From Hydrogenophaga sp. (GTDB lineage Bacteria > Pseudomonadota > Gammaproteobacteria > Burkholderiales > Burkholderiaceae_C), in NCBI RefSeq assembly GCF_030373245.1, contig NZ_JAUCZF010000006.1, positions 1-64,000 of the forward strand: a stretch of 64,000 nucleotides of DNA. The letters are read 5' to 3'. Below, in pieces: positions 36,087 through 44,876 of the stretch. How positions within the stretch are numbered: position 1 is the first letter of the stretch; each line of letters opens with the position of its first letter. The translations under genes and the position numbers were made by a program. The notes under the pieces were generated by a model. The model did no database searches and was not told the origin of the DNA. It saw only the letters and a list, made by a program, of their open reading frames with translations.

Positions 36087-37172
36087 TCAGACCAGCGACT
36101 GGTCCAGCCCCTGCACCAGGATGTCCCGGGGCAGATCCAGGCCAATGAACACCATCTTGCTCACGCGCGCCTCACCTTCAGCCCAGGCTGGCCCCAGATC
36201 GCTGCCCATGAGCTGGTGCACGCCCTGAAAAATGACCTTGCGGTCGGTGCCTTCCATGGCCAGCACACCCTTGTAGCGCAGCATGCGCGGCCCGTAGACC
36301 TGCACCACCGCGCCCAGGAAGTCCTCCAGCTTGGCCGGGTTGAAGGGCCGCGTGGCGCGGTAGACAAAACTTTTCACGTCGTCGTCATGGTGGTGGTGGT
36401 GACCGTGACCTTCGTGCCCATGCTGGTGCGACGGGTGGTTGCAGGGCTCACCGGGGGCATGGTCGTGCTGTTCATGGCCGTGACCGTCGCCATGGTCGTG
36501 ATCGTGGTCATCGTCGGCCTTTAGGAAGTCCGGATCGATGTCGAGCTTGGCGTTGAGGTTGAAGCCTCGCAGGTCGAACACCTCTTTGAGCGCCACCTCG
36601 CCGAAGTGCACCGGGCGCATCGGCGCGCGGGGGTTCATGTGCTTCAAGCGGTGGGTCAGCGCATCGAGCTCACCAGCATCCACCAGGTCGGCCTTGCTGA
36701 TGAAAATCTGGTCGGCAAAGCCTACCTGGCGACGCGCCTCCTGGCGATCGTTGAGCTGCTGGGCGGCGTGTTTGGCGTCGACCAGGGTCAGGATGGAGTC
36801 AAGCAGATACTGCTCCGCAACCTCATCGTCCATGAAGAAGGTCTGAGCGACCGGGCCAGGATCGGCCAGACCGGTGGTTTCGATCACCACCCGATCAAAG
36901 ACGAGTTCCCCCTTGCGCTTCCTGGAGGCCAGGTCCTGCAGCGTGGCGCGCAAGTCGTCGCGGATGGTGCAGCAGATGCAGCCATTGCTCATCTGGATGA
37001 TGTTTTCCTCGGTGTCAGCCACCAGGATCTCGTTGTCGATGTTTTCTTCGCCAAATTCGTTTTCGATGACCGCGATCTTCTGACCGTGGGCTTCACTGAG
37101 CACCCGCTTGAGCAGCGTGGTTTTGCCAGAACCGAGGAAGCCGGTGAGGATGGTGGCAGGAATCAGGGGCAT
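36087..37172 (-). CDS. CobW-family GTPase with His-rich metal-binding loop
   Basis: A 361-residue G3E-family GTPase (COG0523). The P-loop is ATILTGFLGSGKTTLLKRVL. The metal-binding motif GCICCTIRDDL (CxCC) and the switch VVIETTGLADPGPVAQ follow. Around residues 245-295 there is a stretch dominated by His and Asp (DDDHDHDHGDGHGH, HEGHGHHHHHDDD). A C-terminal CobW_C domain ends the protein. Such proteins act as metal chaperones, often for zinc; the exact metal is not shown. The ATG at 37172 begins the family N-terminus MPLIPATIL. Confidence 0.88.
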   Translation of the reverse strand: MPLIPATILTGFLGSGKTTLLKRVLSEAHGQKIAVIENEFGEENIDNEILVADTEENIIQMSNGCICCTIRDDLRATLQDLASRKRKGELVFDRVVIETTGLADPGPVAQTFFMDDEVAEQYLLDSILTLVDAKHAAQQLNDRQEARRQVGFADQIFISKADLVDAGELDALTHRLKHMNPRAPMRPVHFGEVALKEVFDLRGFNLNAKLDIDPDFLKADDDHDHDHGDGHGHEQHDHAPGEPCNHPSHQHGHEGHGHHHHHDDDVKSFVYRATRPFNPAKLEDFLGAVVQVYGPRMLRYKGVLAMEGTDRKVIFQGVHQLMGSDLGPAWAEGEARVSKMVFIGLDLPRDILVQGLDQSLV

Positions 37173-37269
37173 GGCGGGCGATGGGAGACGAGCAAACAGG
37201 TTACAGAAGCTGGCGGGCAGTGTAGTCCACCCACTCGGCCACTGCTGGCGCACGGGGCTTCACCCTGGC

Positions 37270-38283
37270 TCATCCAGGTGGGTCTTTGGGCGGTTTCGGG
37301 GCCAAGGTGGAGGGTTCGCCGGGCTGGCGGACCAACTGGGCCCGGGGGTGGGCGGCGTCGTAGACCTGGGCCAGGTGCTGAAAGTCGAGGCGGGTGTAGA
37401 CCTGAGTGGTGCCGATGCTGGCGTGACCCAGCAGCTCTTGCACGGCGCGCAGGTCCCCACTGGACTGCAGCACGTGGCTGGCAAAGGAGTGGCGAAGCAT
37501 GTGCGGATGCACTGGCGTGCTCAGGCCGGCGAGCATGGAGCGGCGTTTCAGGCGCACCCGAAGGTGCTGAGGGGTGAGCCGCTGCCCTTGGGCACCGATG
37601 AACAGCGCGGGGTCTTCGCCCGCCCAGGCGGCACGATGCTCCAGCCACGCTGCCAGGGCGCTCAAGGCCGCTCGACCGACAGGCACGCTGCGCCGCTTGC
37701 TGCCCTTGCCCAGCACATGAGCTTCACCTTCGCTGGTATCGATCCAGCCACGCGCCCGCGGACCAGCCGCCACATCCAGCCCCACCAGTTCGCCAATGCG
37801 CAGGCCGCAGCCGTACAGCAGTTCGGTGACGCAGGCATCTCGGGCGGCCAGCCCCGGCGGATCGCCGGTCTGCACGTGACTGGCCAGTTGAATTGATTCG
37901 TCCACCCCAAGCGCTTTGGGCAAGGGCTTGCTCGCCTTGGGCGCGCGCACGTCTTGCACCGGGTTGTGGTCAACCAGCGCTTGTCGGCCCAGCCAGACAT
38001 AAAACCCGCGCCAGCCCGACAAGATGAGGGCAATGCCGCGCCCACTGCGCCCGACGCTGTGCATTTGAGCGACCCAGCGCCGGACGTGGGCGTTTTGCAC
38101 CTGCCTCAGGCCCAGACCGGCCTTTGAGGCCAGCTGGCCCAGCCGCTGGAGGTCACCGGTGTACAAAATGACGGTGCGCTCAGCCAACCGTTTCTCCACG
38201 CGCACATGGTCCAGGTAGCGCCGCACCAGCGCGCCGTCTTCGGCGCTGAGCGCCTCTTGTGCCGATTCGGTGCGGTGCCTCAA
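37270..38283 (-). CDS. xerC: Tyrosine recombinase XerC
   Basis: A site-specific recombinase that resolves chromosome dimers at dif with XerD. The 337-residue product has the N-terminal SAM-like domain and the catalytic set: Arg in YGCGLRIGELVGLD, Lys in LGKGSKRRSVP, HPHMLRHSFASH (HxxR), and Tyr in IGTTQVYTRLDF. No ATG suits the N-terminus; TTG at 38283, eight bases past the DUF484 stop, is the best guess. The frame stays open to 38427. A Pro-rich tail (STLAPKPPKDPPG) is extra. Confidence 0.88.
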   Translation of the reverse strand: MRHRTESAQEALSAEDGALVRRYLDHVRVEKRLAERTVILYTGDLQRLGQLASKAGLGLRQVQNAHVRRWVAQMHSVGRSGRGIALILSGWRGFYVWLGRQALVDHNPVQDVRAPKASKPLPKALGVDESIQLASHVQTGDPPGLAARDACVTELLYGCGLRIGELVGLDVAAGPRARGWIDTSEGEAHVLGKGSKRRSVPVGRAALSALAAWLEHRAAWAGEDPALFIGAQGQRLTPQHLRVRLKRRSMLAGLSTPVHPHMLRHSFASHVLQSSGDLRAVQELLGHASIGTTQVYTRLDFQHLAQVYDAAHPRAQLVRQPGEPSTLAPKPPKDPPG

Positions 38284-38290
38284 CGGAGCG

Positions 38291-38989
38291 TCACACCGCG
38301 GCGGGTACCACCGGTCGCAGCCGCGAGAGGGCGGCGCTGGTGATTTCGCCAATGCGCTCCAGAAAATCGGTCCCCATGTCGGTGGCGAAGCGCTGGCTGT
38401 CCGATGAAGCGAGCACCAACAAACCAAAGGCGTGTGGCGCGATGCCAGCGCGCATCGGAATCAATGCCAGCGAGGCTACAGAGGCCGCGTCCTCCAGCCA
38501 CTTCGCAGCCTCCAGACCCGGGTTGGCGCCGCAGTACGGCAGCGTGAGCGAAGAAGCAAAGGTCTGAACGTCTTCGCTGGCGCCCTGGGCATAGTCCTCG
38601 GTAGCGTATTCCGGCGCCACCCCCCAGACCTTGATGGCCACCTGGGGCACCAGAAACTGCGCGGCAATCTCGCGCACCGCCACCCGCGGCAACTCGCGCG
38701 TCTCACGGGTCAGGAGCAGTTCGCGGGTCCATCGCTGCAAGCGGTCGGCAATGGCGGTGTTCTCGTGACCGTGGCGAATCATGCCGGCAGCCTTGAGCTC
38801 CAGTGCCTTGATCTTTTCGCGCAGCATCTCGGCCTGGCGCTCCTGCAGACTCACCGCGCGGTGGCTGTGCGGGCTGGTGAGCTGCACCGTCGCGAGCAGG
38901 CTGGCATGACGCTCGAAAAAGTCGGGCGTGTTGGCCAGGTAATTGGCGATGTCGTCTTCGGTGATGGGGGGAATGGTGGGTTCGATCAT
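38291..38989 (-). CDS. DUF484 family protein
   Basis: A 232-residue protein with the DUF484 N-terminus (DIANYLANTPDFFERHASLL). A short coiled coil (QERQAEMLREKIKALELKAA) and a GAF-like C-terminal domain (LALIPMRAGIAPHAFGLLVL) follow. The gene is found between dapF and xerC in many proteobacteria, exactly as here. Its function is not established; the fold suggests a sensor-like role. Confidence 0.9.
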   Translation of the reverse strand: MIEPTIPPITEDDIANYLANTPDFFERHASLLATVQLTSPHSHRAVSLQERQAEMLREKIKALELKAAGMIRHGHENTAIADRLQRWTRELLLTRETRELPRVAVREIAAQFLVPQVAIKVWGVAPEYATEDYAQGASEDVQTFASSLTLPYCGANPGLEAAKWLEDAASVASLALIPMRAGIAPHAFGLLVLASSDSQRFATDMGTDFLERIGEITSAALSRLRPVVPAAV

Positions 38990-39017
38990 GGTGTGCAGAC
39001 GATACAGCGGAGGGGAG

Positions 39018-39893
39018 TCAGGTCAGATCAGGCACGTCGACCGTGCCCTCGAACACGGTGGTGGCGGGTCCGGTCATGTACACCGCTGCGTCATGGGTTG
39101 CGCTGGGAGCCCATTCGATACTGAGCACTCCGCCGCGCGTATGGAGCTCAACCTGCGGGTCCAGCAGGCCCAGGCGGATACCGGCCACGACAGCTGCGCA
39201 CGCGCCCGTGCCACAGGCCAGGGTTTCGCCAGCGCCGCGCTCATACACACGCAGCCGCGCCGTGTGGCGATCGACCACCTGCAGAAAGCCCACATTCACA
39301 CGCTCGGGAAAGCGCGCGTGCGACTCGATCATCGGGCCCCAGCTTTCGACTGGCGCCTGGTCGACGTCGCCCACCAACAGCACCCCATGCGGGTTGCCCA
39401 TGGACAGCACCGACACCAGCACCTCGCCCACCTCCGGCAGGGTCACAGGCCAGCGCTCGAAGTTGCCCATGGGATGGGCCTTGAGGCCAGTGCCATCAAA
39501 GGGAACACGCGCCAGCGCGAACACAGGCGGACCCATGTCCACCGTGACGCGGCCGTCGGCGTGCAGCTGCAGCGACAACACGCCTTTCATCACCTTCACC
39601 CGCACCGGGTTGCGATCGGTCAGCCCATGGTCATGCACATAACGCACGAAACAGCGTGCGCCGTTGCCGCAGTGCTCAACTTCGCCTCCATCGGCGTTGT
39701 GGATCACGTATTCAAAATCCAGCTCGGGACCAGGCGAGGGTCGTACGCTCAGGATCTGGTCGGCGCCAACGCCAAGATGTCGGTCGGCCAGCCAGCGGTA
39801 CTGAGCCGGGCTGAGGTTCAACCGGGCACGGGTCTCGTCGAGCACCACAAAATCGTTGCCCGCACCCTGCATTTTGGTGAACCGGATCTGCAT
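39018..39893 (-). CDS. dapF: Diaminopimelate epimerase
   Basis: The PLP-independent racemase that converts LL- to meso-diaminopimelate for lysine and peptidoglycan. The 291-residue protein starts [19 protein letters not shown]. The two catalytic cysteines lie in [15 protein letters not shown] and [14 protein letters not shown]. The ATG at 39893 gives the normal family start. It is divergent from the threonate operon. Confidence 0.97.
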   Translation of the reverse strand: MQIRFTKMQGAGNDFVVLDETRARLNLSPAQYRWLADRHLGVGADQILSVRPSPGPELDFEYVIHNADGGEVEHCGNGARCFVRYVHDHGLTDRNPVRVKVMKGVLSLQLHADGRVTVDMGPPVFALARVPFDGTGLKAHPMGNFERWPVTLPEVGEVLVSVLSMGNPHGVLLVGDVDQAPVESWGPMIESHARFPERVNVGFLQVVDRHTARLRVYERGAGETLACGTGACAAVVAGIRLGLLDPQVELHTRGGVLSIEWAPSATHDAAVYMTGPATTVFEGTVDVPDLT

Positions 39894-40009
39894 ACAGCCG
39901 ATTATCCCCTCTCGAGCCGACCGGCCAAAGCGGCGAGAAGCCCGATGCAACCAAGACAACCGGGAACGGTTTTCAGGGTTTACCTGCATCGATGCTTTCG
40001 AGGTAAATT

Positions 40010-40035
40010 TGTATGATAACCACATCAATCGTACA
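40010..40035. promoter_or_regulatory. Inverted repeat upstream of ltnD, possible repressor operator
   Basis: TGTATGAT (40010-40017) and ATCGTACA (40028-40035) form an inverted pair matching at seven of eight positions, with a 10-bp spacer. The site is AT-rich against the local background and lies 63 bp before ltnD, in the divergent gap with dapF. GntR-type repressors often control such catabolic operons, but no regulator gene is adjacent. Confidence 0.45.
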
Positions 40036-40097
40036 CATAGACTTGGTTCGATGCCTCTGCTTTTCCCGTTTCAACCTCCATCCCCAACTCTGCCCAC

Positions 40098-41021
40098 ATG
40101 AGCACACACACCCCTCGCACACTTGGCGTCATCGGCCTGGGCTCCATGGGCATGGGGGCTGCCTGCTCAGCCGTGCGCCAAGGCACACCCACCTGGGGCT
40201 TCGACCCTCGTCCAGAGGCGCTCGCCGCATTCGGAGAAGCCGGTGGCCACCCGGCCGGCAGCGTGGCCGAACTCGCTGCGAAATGCGACGTGGTGCTGGT
40301 GCTGGTGGTCAACGCGGCCCAGACCGAGCAGGTGCTGTTCGGCGAACAGGGGCTGGCCACCCACCTGAAACCCGGCAGTGTGGTGGTCACCTCGGCCACG
40401 GTGGACCCCGCACTGCCACCAGTGTGGGAGCGGCGACTGGAAGAAAAAGGCCTTTGGCTGATCGACGGCCCCGTCTCGGGCGGTTCAAAAAAGGCGGCAG
40501 CTGGTCAGATGACGGTCATGGCATCAGGCAAACCCGAGGCGTTTGCCGCCGCGGGCAAGCTGCTCGACGCTTTCGCTGGCAAGGTCTACCGGCTGGGCGA
40601 TCAGGCTGGGGTCGGTTCGACGGTGAAAATGGTCAATCAGCACCTGGCGGGCGTGCACATCGCCACCGCCTGCGAGGCCATGGCGCTGGGCATCAAGGCA
40701 GGTGCCGACCCGCGCCAGCTGTATGAAGTGATCACCAACGCCGCCGGCAACAGCTGGATGTTCGAGAACCGCGTGCCGCACATTCTGGAGGGCGACTACA
40801 CGCCGTTGTCGGCGGTGAACATCTTCGTGAAAGACCTGGGCATCGTGCTCGACGCGGCGCGCGCGCTGAAATTCCCGCTGCCGCTGGCCGCCGCCGCCCA
40901 CCAGCTCTATTTGTCCACCGCCGCCATGGGCCTGGGGTCCGAAGACGACTCGGCCGTGGTCAAGTACTATGCCGCGCTGGCCGGGCTGGAGTTGCCCGCA
41001 CTCAAGGGAAACCTCCCATGA
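40098..41021 (+). CDS. ltnD: L-threonate dehydrogenase
   Basis: A 307-residue NAD-dependent beta-hydroxyacid dehydrogenase. The Rossmann motif is LGVIGLGSMGMGAACSAV, the substrate loop is DGPVSGGSKKAAAGQMTVMA, and the catalytic Lys is in GSTVKMVNQHLAGVH. Operon context assigns it to L-threonate oxidation at C2, giving 2-oxo-tetronate. It is the first gene of a five-gene operon and overlaps otnK by ATGA. Confidence 0.9.
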   Translation: MSTHTPRTLGVIGLGSMGMGAACSAVRQGTPTWGFDPRPEALAAFGEAGGHPAGSVAELAAKCDVVLVLVVNAAQTEQVLFGEQGLATHLKPGSVVVTSATVDPALPPVWERRLEEKGLWLIDGPVSGGSKKAAAGQMTVMASGKPEAFAAAGKLLDAFAGKVYRLGDQAGVGSTVKMVNQHLAGVHIATACEAMALGIKAGADPRQLYEVITNAAGNSWMFENRVPHILEGDYTPLSAVNIFVKDLGIVLDAARALKFPLPLAAAAHQLYLSTAAMGLGSEDDSAVVKYYAALAGLELPALKGNLP

Positions 41022-42286
41022 TCCTCGGCGTCATTGCAGACGATTTCACCGGCGCCACCGATGTGGCCAGCATGCTGGTGCGCGCTGGCATGCCCACGGT
41101 GCAGGTGCTGGGTGTGCCCGATGGCGAGTTGCCGGCGGCTGACGCGGTGGTCATTGCACTGAAGACGCGCACCATCCCCGCTGCTGACGCGGTGGCGCAA
41201 AGCCTGCAGGCGCTGGCCGCCTTGAGGGCCGCTGGCGCGCGCCAGATCTATTTCAAGTACTGCTCCACCTTCGATTCCACCGCAGAAGGCAATATCGGCC
41301 CGGTGACCGACGCGCTGATGCAGGCGCTGTCCACCGACTTCACCATTGCCTGCCCAGCCTTCCCCGAAAACGGGCGCACCGTGTTCCGCGGCCACCTGTT
41401 CGTGGGCGACGAGTTGCTCAGTGATTCGGGCATGAAGCACCACCCGCTCACACCCATGACGGACGCCAACCTGGTACGTGTGCTGCAGGCACAGACAGCG
41501 CAAAATGTCGGTCTGCTGCGGGTAGACGCGCTGCGCACCAACGCAGCCGCCCAGATCGTTCAGCTGCGTGCCGACGGCGTGCGGATCGCCGTGGCCGACG
41601 CCATCGACAACAGCGATCTGCTGGCCCTGGGCGAGGCCTGCGCCGATCTGCCCTTGATCACTGCGGGCTCCGGCGTGGCACTGGGCTTGCCGCCGGCCTA
41701 CCTGCGACGCGGCGGATGGTCACCGAGCGACACTGCGGCCCAATTGAGCCCCGTGCAAGGGACGGCGGCTGTGTTATCCGGCTCCTGCTCACAAGCCACC
41801 AACGCCCAGGTCGCGCGCTGGATCGCCGACGGTCGCGCCGCCATCGCGCTCGACCCACTGGCCCTGCACCGCGGCGAACAAGGTGCAGCGACGCTGCTGG
41901 CCCAGGCGCTGGCGCTGCTGTCCCAAGGCCCGGTGCTGCTGTACGCCACAGCCGCGCCCGACAACGTGAAAGCAGTGCAGTCTGCGCTGGGCGTGGAAGC
42001 CGCTGGCGCGCTGGTGGAAGACACGCTGGCGGCGCTGGCGCAGGGTCTGGTGACGGCGGGCGTGCGCCGCCTGGTGGTGGCGGGCGGCGAAACCTCAGGT
42101 GCCGTGGTGCAAGCCCTGAACGTGCCACAGCTGCGCATCGGCTCGCCGATCTGCCCTGGCGTGCCCTGGACCGAGGCCACACTGCCGGACTCGGGCGAAC
42201 CGATGTGGCTGGCGCTGAAATCGGGCAACTTCGGTGGCGTCGATTTTTTTGCCGACGCACTGCGGCAAGCCGGGGTGACGCTGTGA
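41018..42286 (+). CDS. otnK: 3-oxo-tetronate kinase (four-carbon acid sugar kinase, DUF1537)
   Basis: A 422-residue kinase of the OtnK/DtnK family. The N-terminal LGVIADDFTGATDVASMLVR holds the conserved Asp pair. The C-terminal nucleotide-binding part has VVAGGETSGAVVQALNV and WLALKSGNFGGVDFFADAL. It phosphorylates 3-oxo-tetronate at O4 with ATP. The stop overlaps the GTG start of otnC. Confidence 0.92.
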   Translation: MILGVIADDFTGATDVASMLVRAGMPTVQVLGVPDGELPAADAVVIALKTRTIPAADAVAQSLQALAALRAAGARQIYFKYCSTFDSTAEGNIGPVTDALMQALSTDFTIACPAFPENGRTVFRGHLFVGDELLSDSGMKHHPLTPMTDANLVRVLQAQTAQNVGLLRVDALRTNAAAQIVQLRADGVRIAVADAIDNSDLLALGEACADLPLITAGSGVALGLPPAYLRRGGWSPSDTAAQLSPVQGTAAVLSGSCSQATNAQVARWIADGRAAIALDPLALHRGEQGAATLLAQALALLSQGPVLLYATAAPDNVKAVQSALGVEAAGALVEDTLAALAQGLVTAGVRRLVVAGGETSGAVVQALNVPQLRIGSPICPGVPWTEATLPDSGEPMWLALKSGNFGGVDFFADALRQAGVTL

Positions 42287-42963
42287 GCAAGGCCGTCTGG
42301 CCCGAGGCACAGAACACGATTCGTTCCGAGATCGTGCGCGTAGGTGCATCGATGTTTCAGCGCGGCTACGTGCATTCAACGGCGGGAAACATCAGTGCGA
42401 GGCTCATCCCAGAGCAAGGTGGCGGCTTTCTCATCACCCCGACCGACGCCTGCCTGGGTGTTCTTGATCCCGCCCAGCTCGCCTGGGTGGATGAGAGTGG
42501 CACCCAGCTCAGCGGTGATCGCGCAAGCAAGACGCTGACGCTGCACCGCCGCATCTACGGCAGCGCGCCCGAGGCGCACTGCGTACTGCACAGCCATGCC
42601 ACCCACCTGGTCGCGCTCACGCTGCAAGGTGTCTGGCGCGATGACGACATCCTGCCCCCGCTCACGCCCTACCAAGTGATGAAAGTCGGCCATGTGCCAC
42701 TCATTGCCTACCGCCGCCCGGGTCACCCCGCCGTGGCCGACGACGTGGCAGCGCGCATCGAACACGCCGCACGGCCGCTGCGCGCGGTGATGCTGGAGCG
42801 CCTGGGTCCCACGGTGTGGCACACCAGCCCCGCGGCCGCAATGGCTCTGCTGGAAGAGCTGGAGGAAACCGCGCGCCTGTGGCTGCTGGGAGCGCGCGCG
42901 ATCAAGCCGCTGAGCGACGCGCAAATCGACGAGTTGCGCACGCAGTTCAATGCCCCCTGGTGA
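42283..42963 (+). CDS. otnC: 3-oxo-tetronate 4-phosphate decarboxylase (class II aldolase/adducin family)
   Basis: A 226-residue zinc-dependent aldolase-family protein that releases CO2 from 3-oxo-tetronate 4-phosphate to give dihydroxyacetone phosphate. Motifs are [13 protein letters not shown], the zinc-binding [14 protein letters not shown], and the third His region [16 protein letters not shown] at 42283 overlaps the otnK stop as GTGA. The longer open frame upstream is inside otnK and rejected. Confidence 0.92.
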   Translation: MSKAVWPEAQNTIRSEIVRVGASMFQRGYVHSTAGNISARLIPEQGGGFLITPTDACLGVLDPAQLAWVDESGTQLSGDRASKTLTLHRRIYGSAPEAHCVLHSHATHLVALTLQGVWRDDDILPPLTPYQVMKVGHVPLIAYRRPGHPAVADDVAARIEHAARPLRAVMLERLGPTVWHTSPAAAMALLEELEETARLWLLGARAIKPLSDAQIDELRTQFNAPW

Positions 42964-42991
42964 ATCTGCCAATCCACCCATCGAGACACCC

Positions 42992-43792
42992 ATGCCCCGC
43001 TTCGCTGCCAACCTGTCCATGATGTACACCGAGGTTCCGTTCCTCGACCGGTTCGCCGCAGCCGCACGAGACGGTTTCGACGCGGTGGAATATCTGTTTC
43101 CCTATGAGCACACGCCCGAAGAGATTGCATCGTGCCTGACGGCAAACGGCCTCACCCAAGCCCTGTTCAACCTGCCACCAGGCGACTGGGCCGCTGGCGA
43201 GCGCGGCATGGCCTGCATCCCGGGACGCGAGGCCGAGTTCGCCGCCAGCGTCGACCGGGCCCTGGTATTTGCTCAGGCCACCGGCTGCCAGCGGCTGCAT
43301 GCCATGGCCGGCCTCAAGCCTGCGGGTGTGAGCGAAGCGCAGCAGCGCGCCACCTACGTGGCCAACCTGAGAGCGGCGGCCCAGCGCCTCGCGCCGCACA
43401 GCATCACGCTCTTGATCGAGCCCATCAACACCCGCGACATGCCGGGCTTCTACCTGAGCTGGCAGCAGCAGGCGCACGACGTGCTGGCGGAGGTGGGTGC
43501 GCCCAACCTCAAGGTGCAGATGGACCTCTACCACTGCCAAATCATGGAAGGCGATCTGAGCAAGCGCATGGAAAAGCACTTTGCCGGCGTGGGTCACATT
43601 CAGATCGCCGGCGTACCCGACCGCCACGAGCCTGACGAAGGCGAGGTCCACTTCCCACACCTGTTCGACCGCCTGGATGCGCTGGGCTACAGCGGCTTTG
43701 TGGGCTGCGAATACCGCCCACGCAGCGGCACCAGCGAAGGCCTGGACTGGCTGCGCCGGTACCAGGCCATTGCCTCCTCAAAAAGCCCATGA
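42992..43792 (+). CDS. otnI: 2-oxo-tetronate isomerase (Hyi family)
   Basis: A 266-residue TIM-barrel isomerase related to hydroxypyruvate isomerase. It begins [20 protein letters not shown]. Metal and catalytic Glu residues lie in [16 protein letters not shown] and [19 protein letters not shown], with [14 protein letters not shown] and [15 protein letters not shown] between. It converts 2-oxo-tetronate to 3-oxo-tetronate. The stop overlaps denD. Confidence 0.92.
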   Translation: MPRFAANLSMMYTEVPFLDRFAAAARDGFDAVEYLFPYEHTPEEIASCLTANGLTQALFNLPPGDWAAGERGMACIPGREAEFAASVDRALVFAQATGCQRLHAMAGLKPAGVSEAQQRATYVANLRAAAQRLAPHSITLLIEPINTRDMPGFYLSWQQQAHDVLAEVGAPNLKVQMDLYHCQIMEGDLSKRMEKHFAGVGHIQIAGVPDRHEPDEGEVHFPHLFDRLDALGYSGFVGCEYRPRSGTSEGLDWLRRYQAIASSKSP

Positions 43793-44817
43793 ACATCCTC
43801 ATCACCGGTGGCGCGGGCTTCCTCGGCCGAGGCCTGGCGCACGTCCTGCTGCAACGCAGCCAGCTCGCCGGGCGCGACATCCAGCGCATTCATCTGGCCG
43901 ATCTGATTGCACCGCGCGACCCCGCGCTCACGCAGGACTCACGCGTGAACGTGCACACGGGCGACCTGCTGGCCAGCGTGCCTGCGCTCATGGCCGCTGG
44001 CCCATGGGACGCGGTGTTCCACCTCGCCTCCGCCGTCTCGGGCGAGTGCGAAGCGAATTTCGACCTCGGCCTGCACGCCAACCTCGACAGCACCCGCGCC
44101 CTGCTCGACGCCTGCCGCGCGCAGACCGCTACCGGCCACGCACCGCCGGTGTTTTTCTTCTCCAGCTCGGTGGCCGTGTTTGGCAGCGACGCAGCAATCC
44201 CGCTGCCCCCCGTGGTGCGCGACGATACCCTGCCCACGCCACAGTCCAGCTATGGCATCCACAAATTCATCTGCGAACAGCTGGTGGCCGATTACACGCG
44301 CAAGGGCTTCATCGACGGCCGCTCAGCGCGGCTGATGACGGTATCGGTGCGTCCCGGCCAGCCCAATGGCGCGGCCTCCGGTTTTCTTTCCGGCCTGTTC
44401 CGCGAACCGCTGGCTGCTCAGCCCAGCTCCTGCCCGGTGGACCGGGACACCGAGGTTGCGCTCTCCTCGCCCGCCAACACCATCGCCGGCATCCTGGCGG
44501 TCACCGAGGCCAGCCGGGAGGCGTTTGGTGGGCGCACCGCCATCAATCTGCCGGCGCTCACGGTCACGGTGCGCCAGATGTTGCAGGCCTTGCAGGACCT
44601 GGCCGGGCCCGAGGTCATGGCCCTGATTCGGGATGAGCCCGATGCCAGTGTCAGAAAGATTGTCCAGGCCTGGCCCTCGCGATTCGAAAGCCCGCGCGCC
44701 GCCGCGCTGGGCCTGTCCCCCGATCCCGACTTCGGTAGTGTGTTGCGCCAGTACGTTCAAAACCATCCCGAAGCCGTGACTTATCCGGCCGTACTGGCCC
44801 GCCTCGCGCAGCACTGA
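43789..44817 (+). CDS. denD: D-erythronate dehydrogenase (extended SDR)
   Basis: A 342-residue NAD-dependent epimerase/dehydratase-fold enzyme. The nucleotide motif is [19 protein letters not shown]. The catalytic triad region is [11 protein letters not shown] with [16 protein letters not shown] (YxxxK). In this operon type it oxidises D-erythronate to 2-oxo-D-erythronate, feeding OtnI, OtnK and OtnC. Together with ltnD it lets the operon use two epimeric substrates. Confidence 0.9.
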   Translation: MNILITGGAGFLGRGLAHVLLQRSQLAGRDIQRIHLADLIAPRDPALTQDSRVNVHTGDLLASVPALMAAGPWDAVFHLASAVSGECEANFDLGLHANLDSTRALLDACRAQTATGHAPPVFFFSSSVAVFGSDAAIPLPPVVRDDTLPTPQSSYGIHKFICEQLVADYTRKGFIDGRSARLMTVSVRPGQPNGAASGFLSGLFREPLAAQPSSCPVDRDTEVALSSPANTIAGILAVTEASREAFGGRTAINLPALTVTVRQMLQALQDLAGPEVMALIRDEPDASVRKIVQAWPSRFESPRAAALGLSPDPDFGSVLRQYVQNHPEAVTYPAVLARLAQH

Positions 44818-44876
44818 GCGACGTGCACCCGGGCTTCCAGGGCCGCCGCTTCGGCGACCTGCCGCACAATGCGGTC

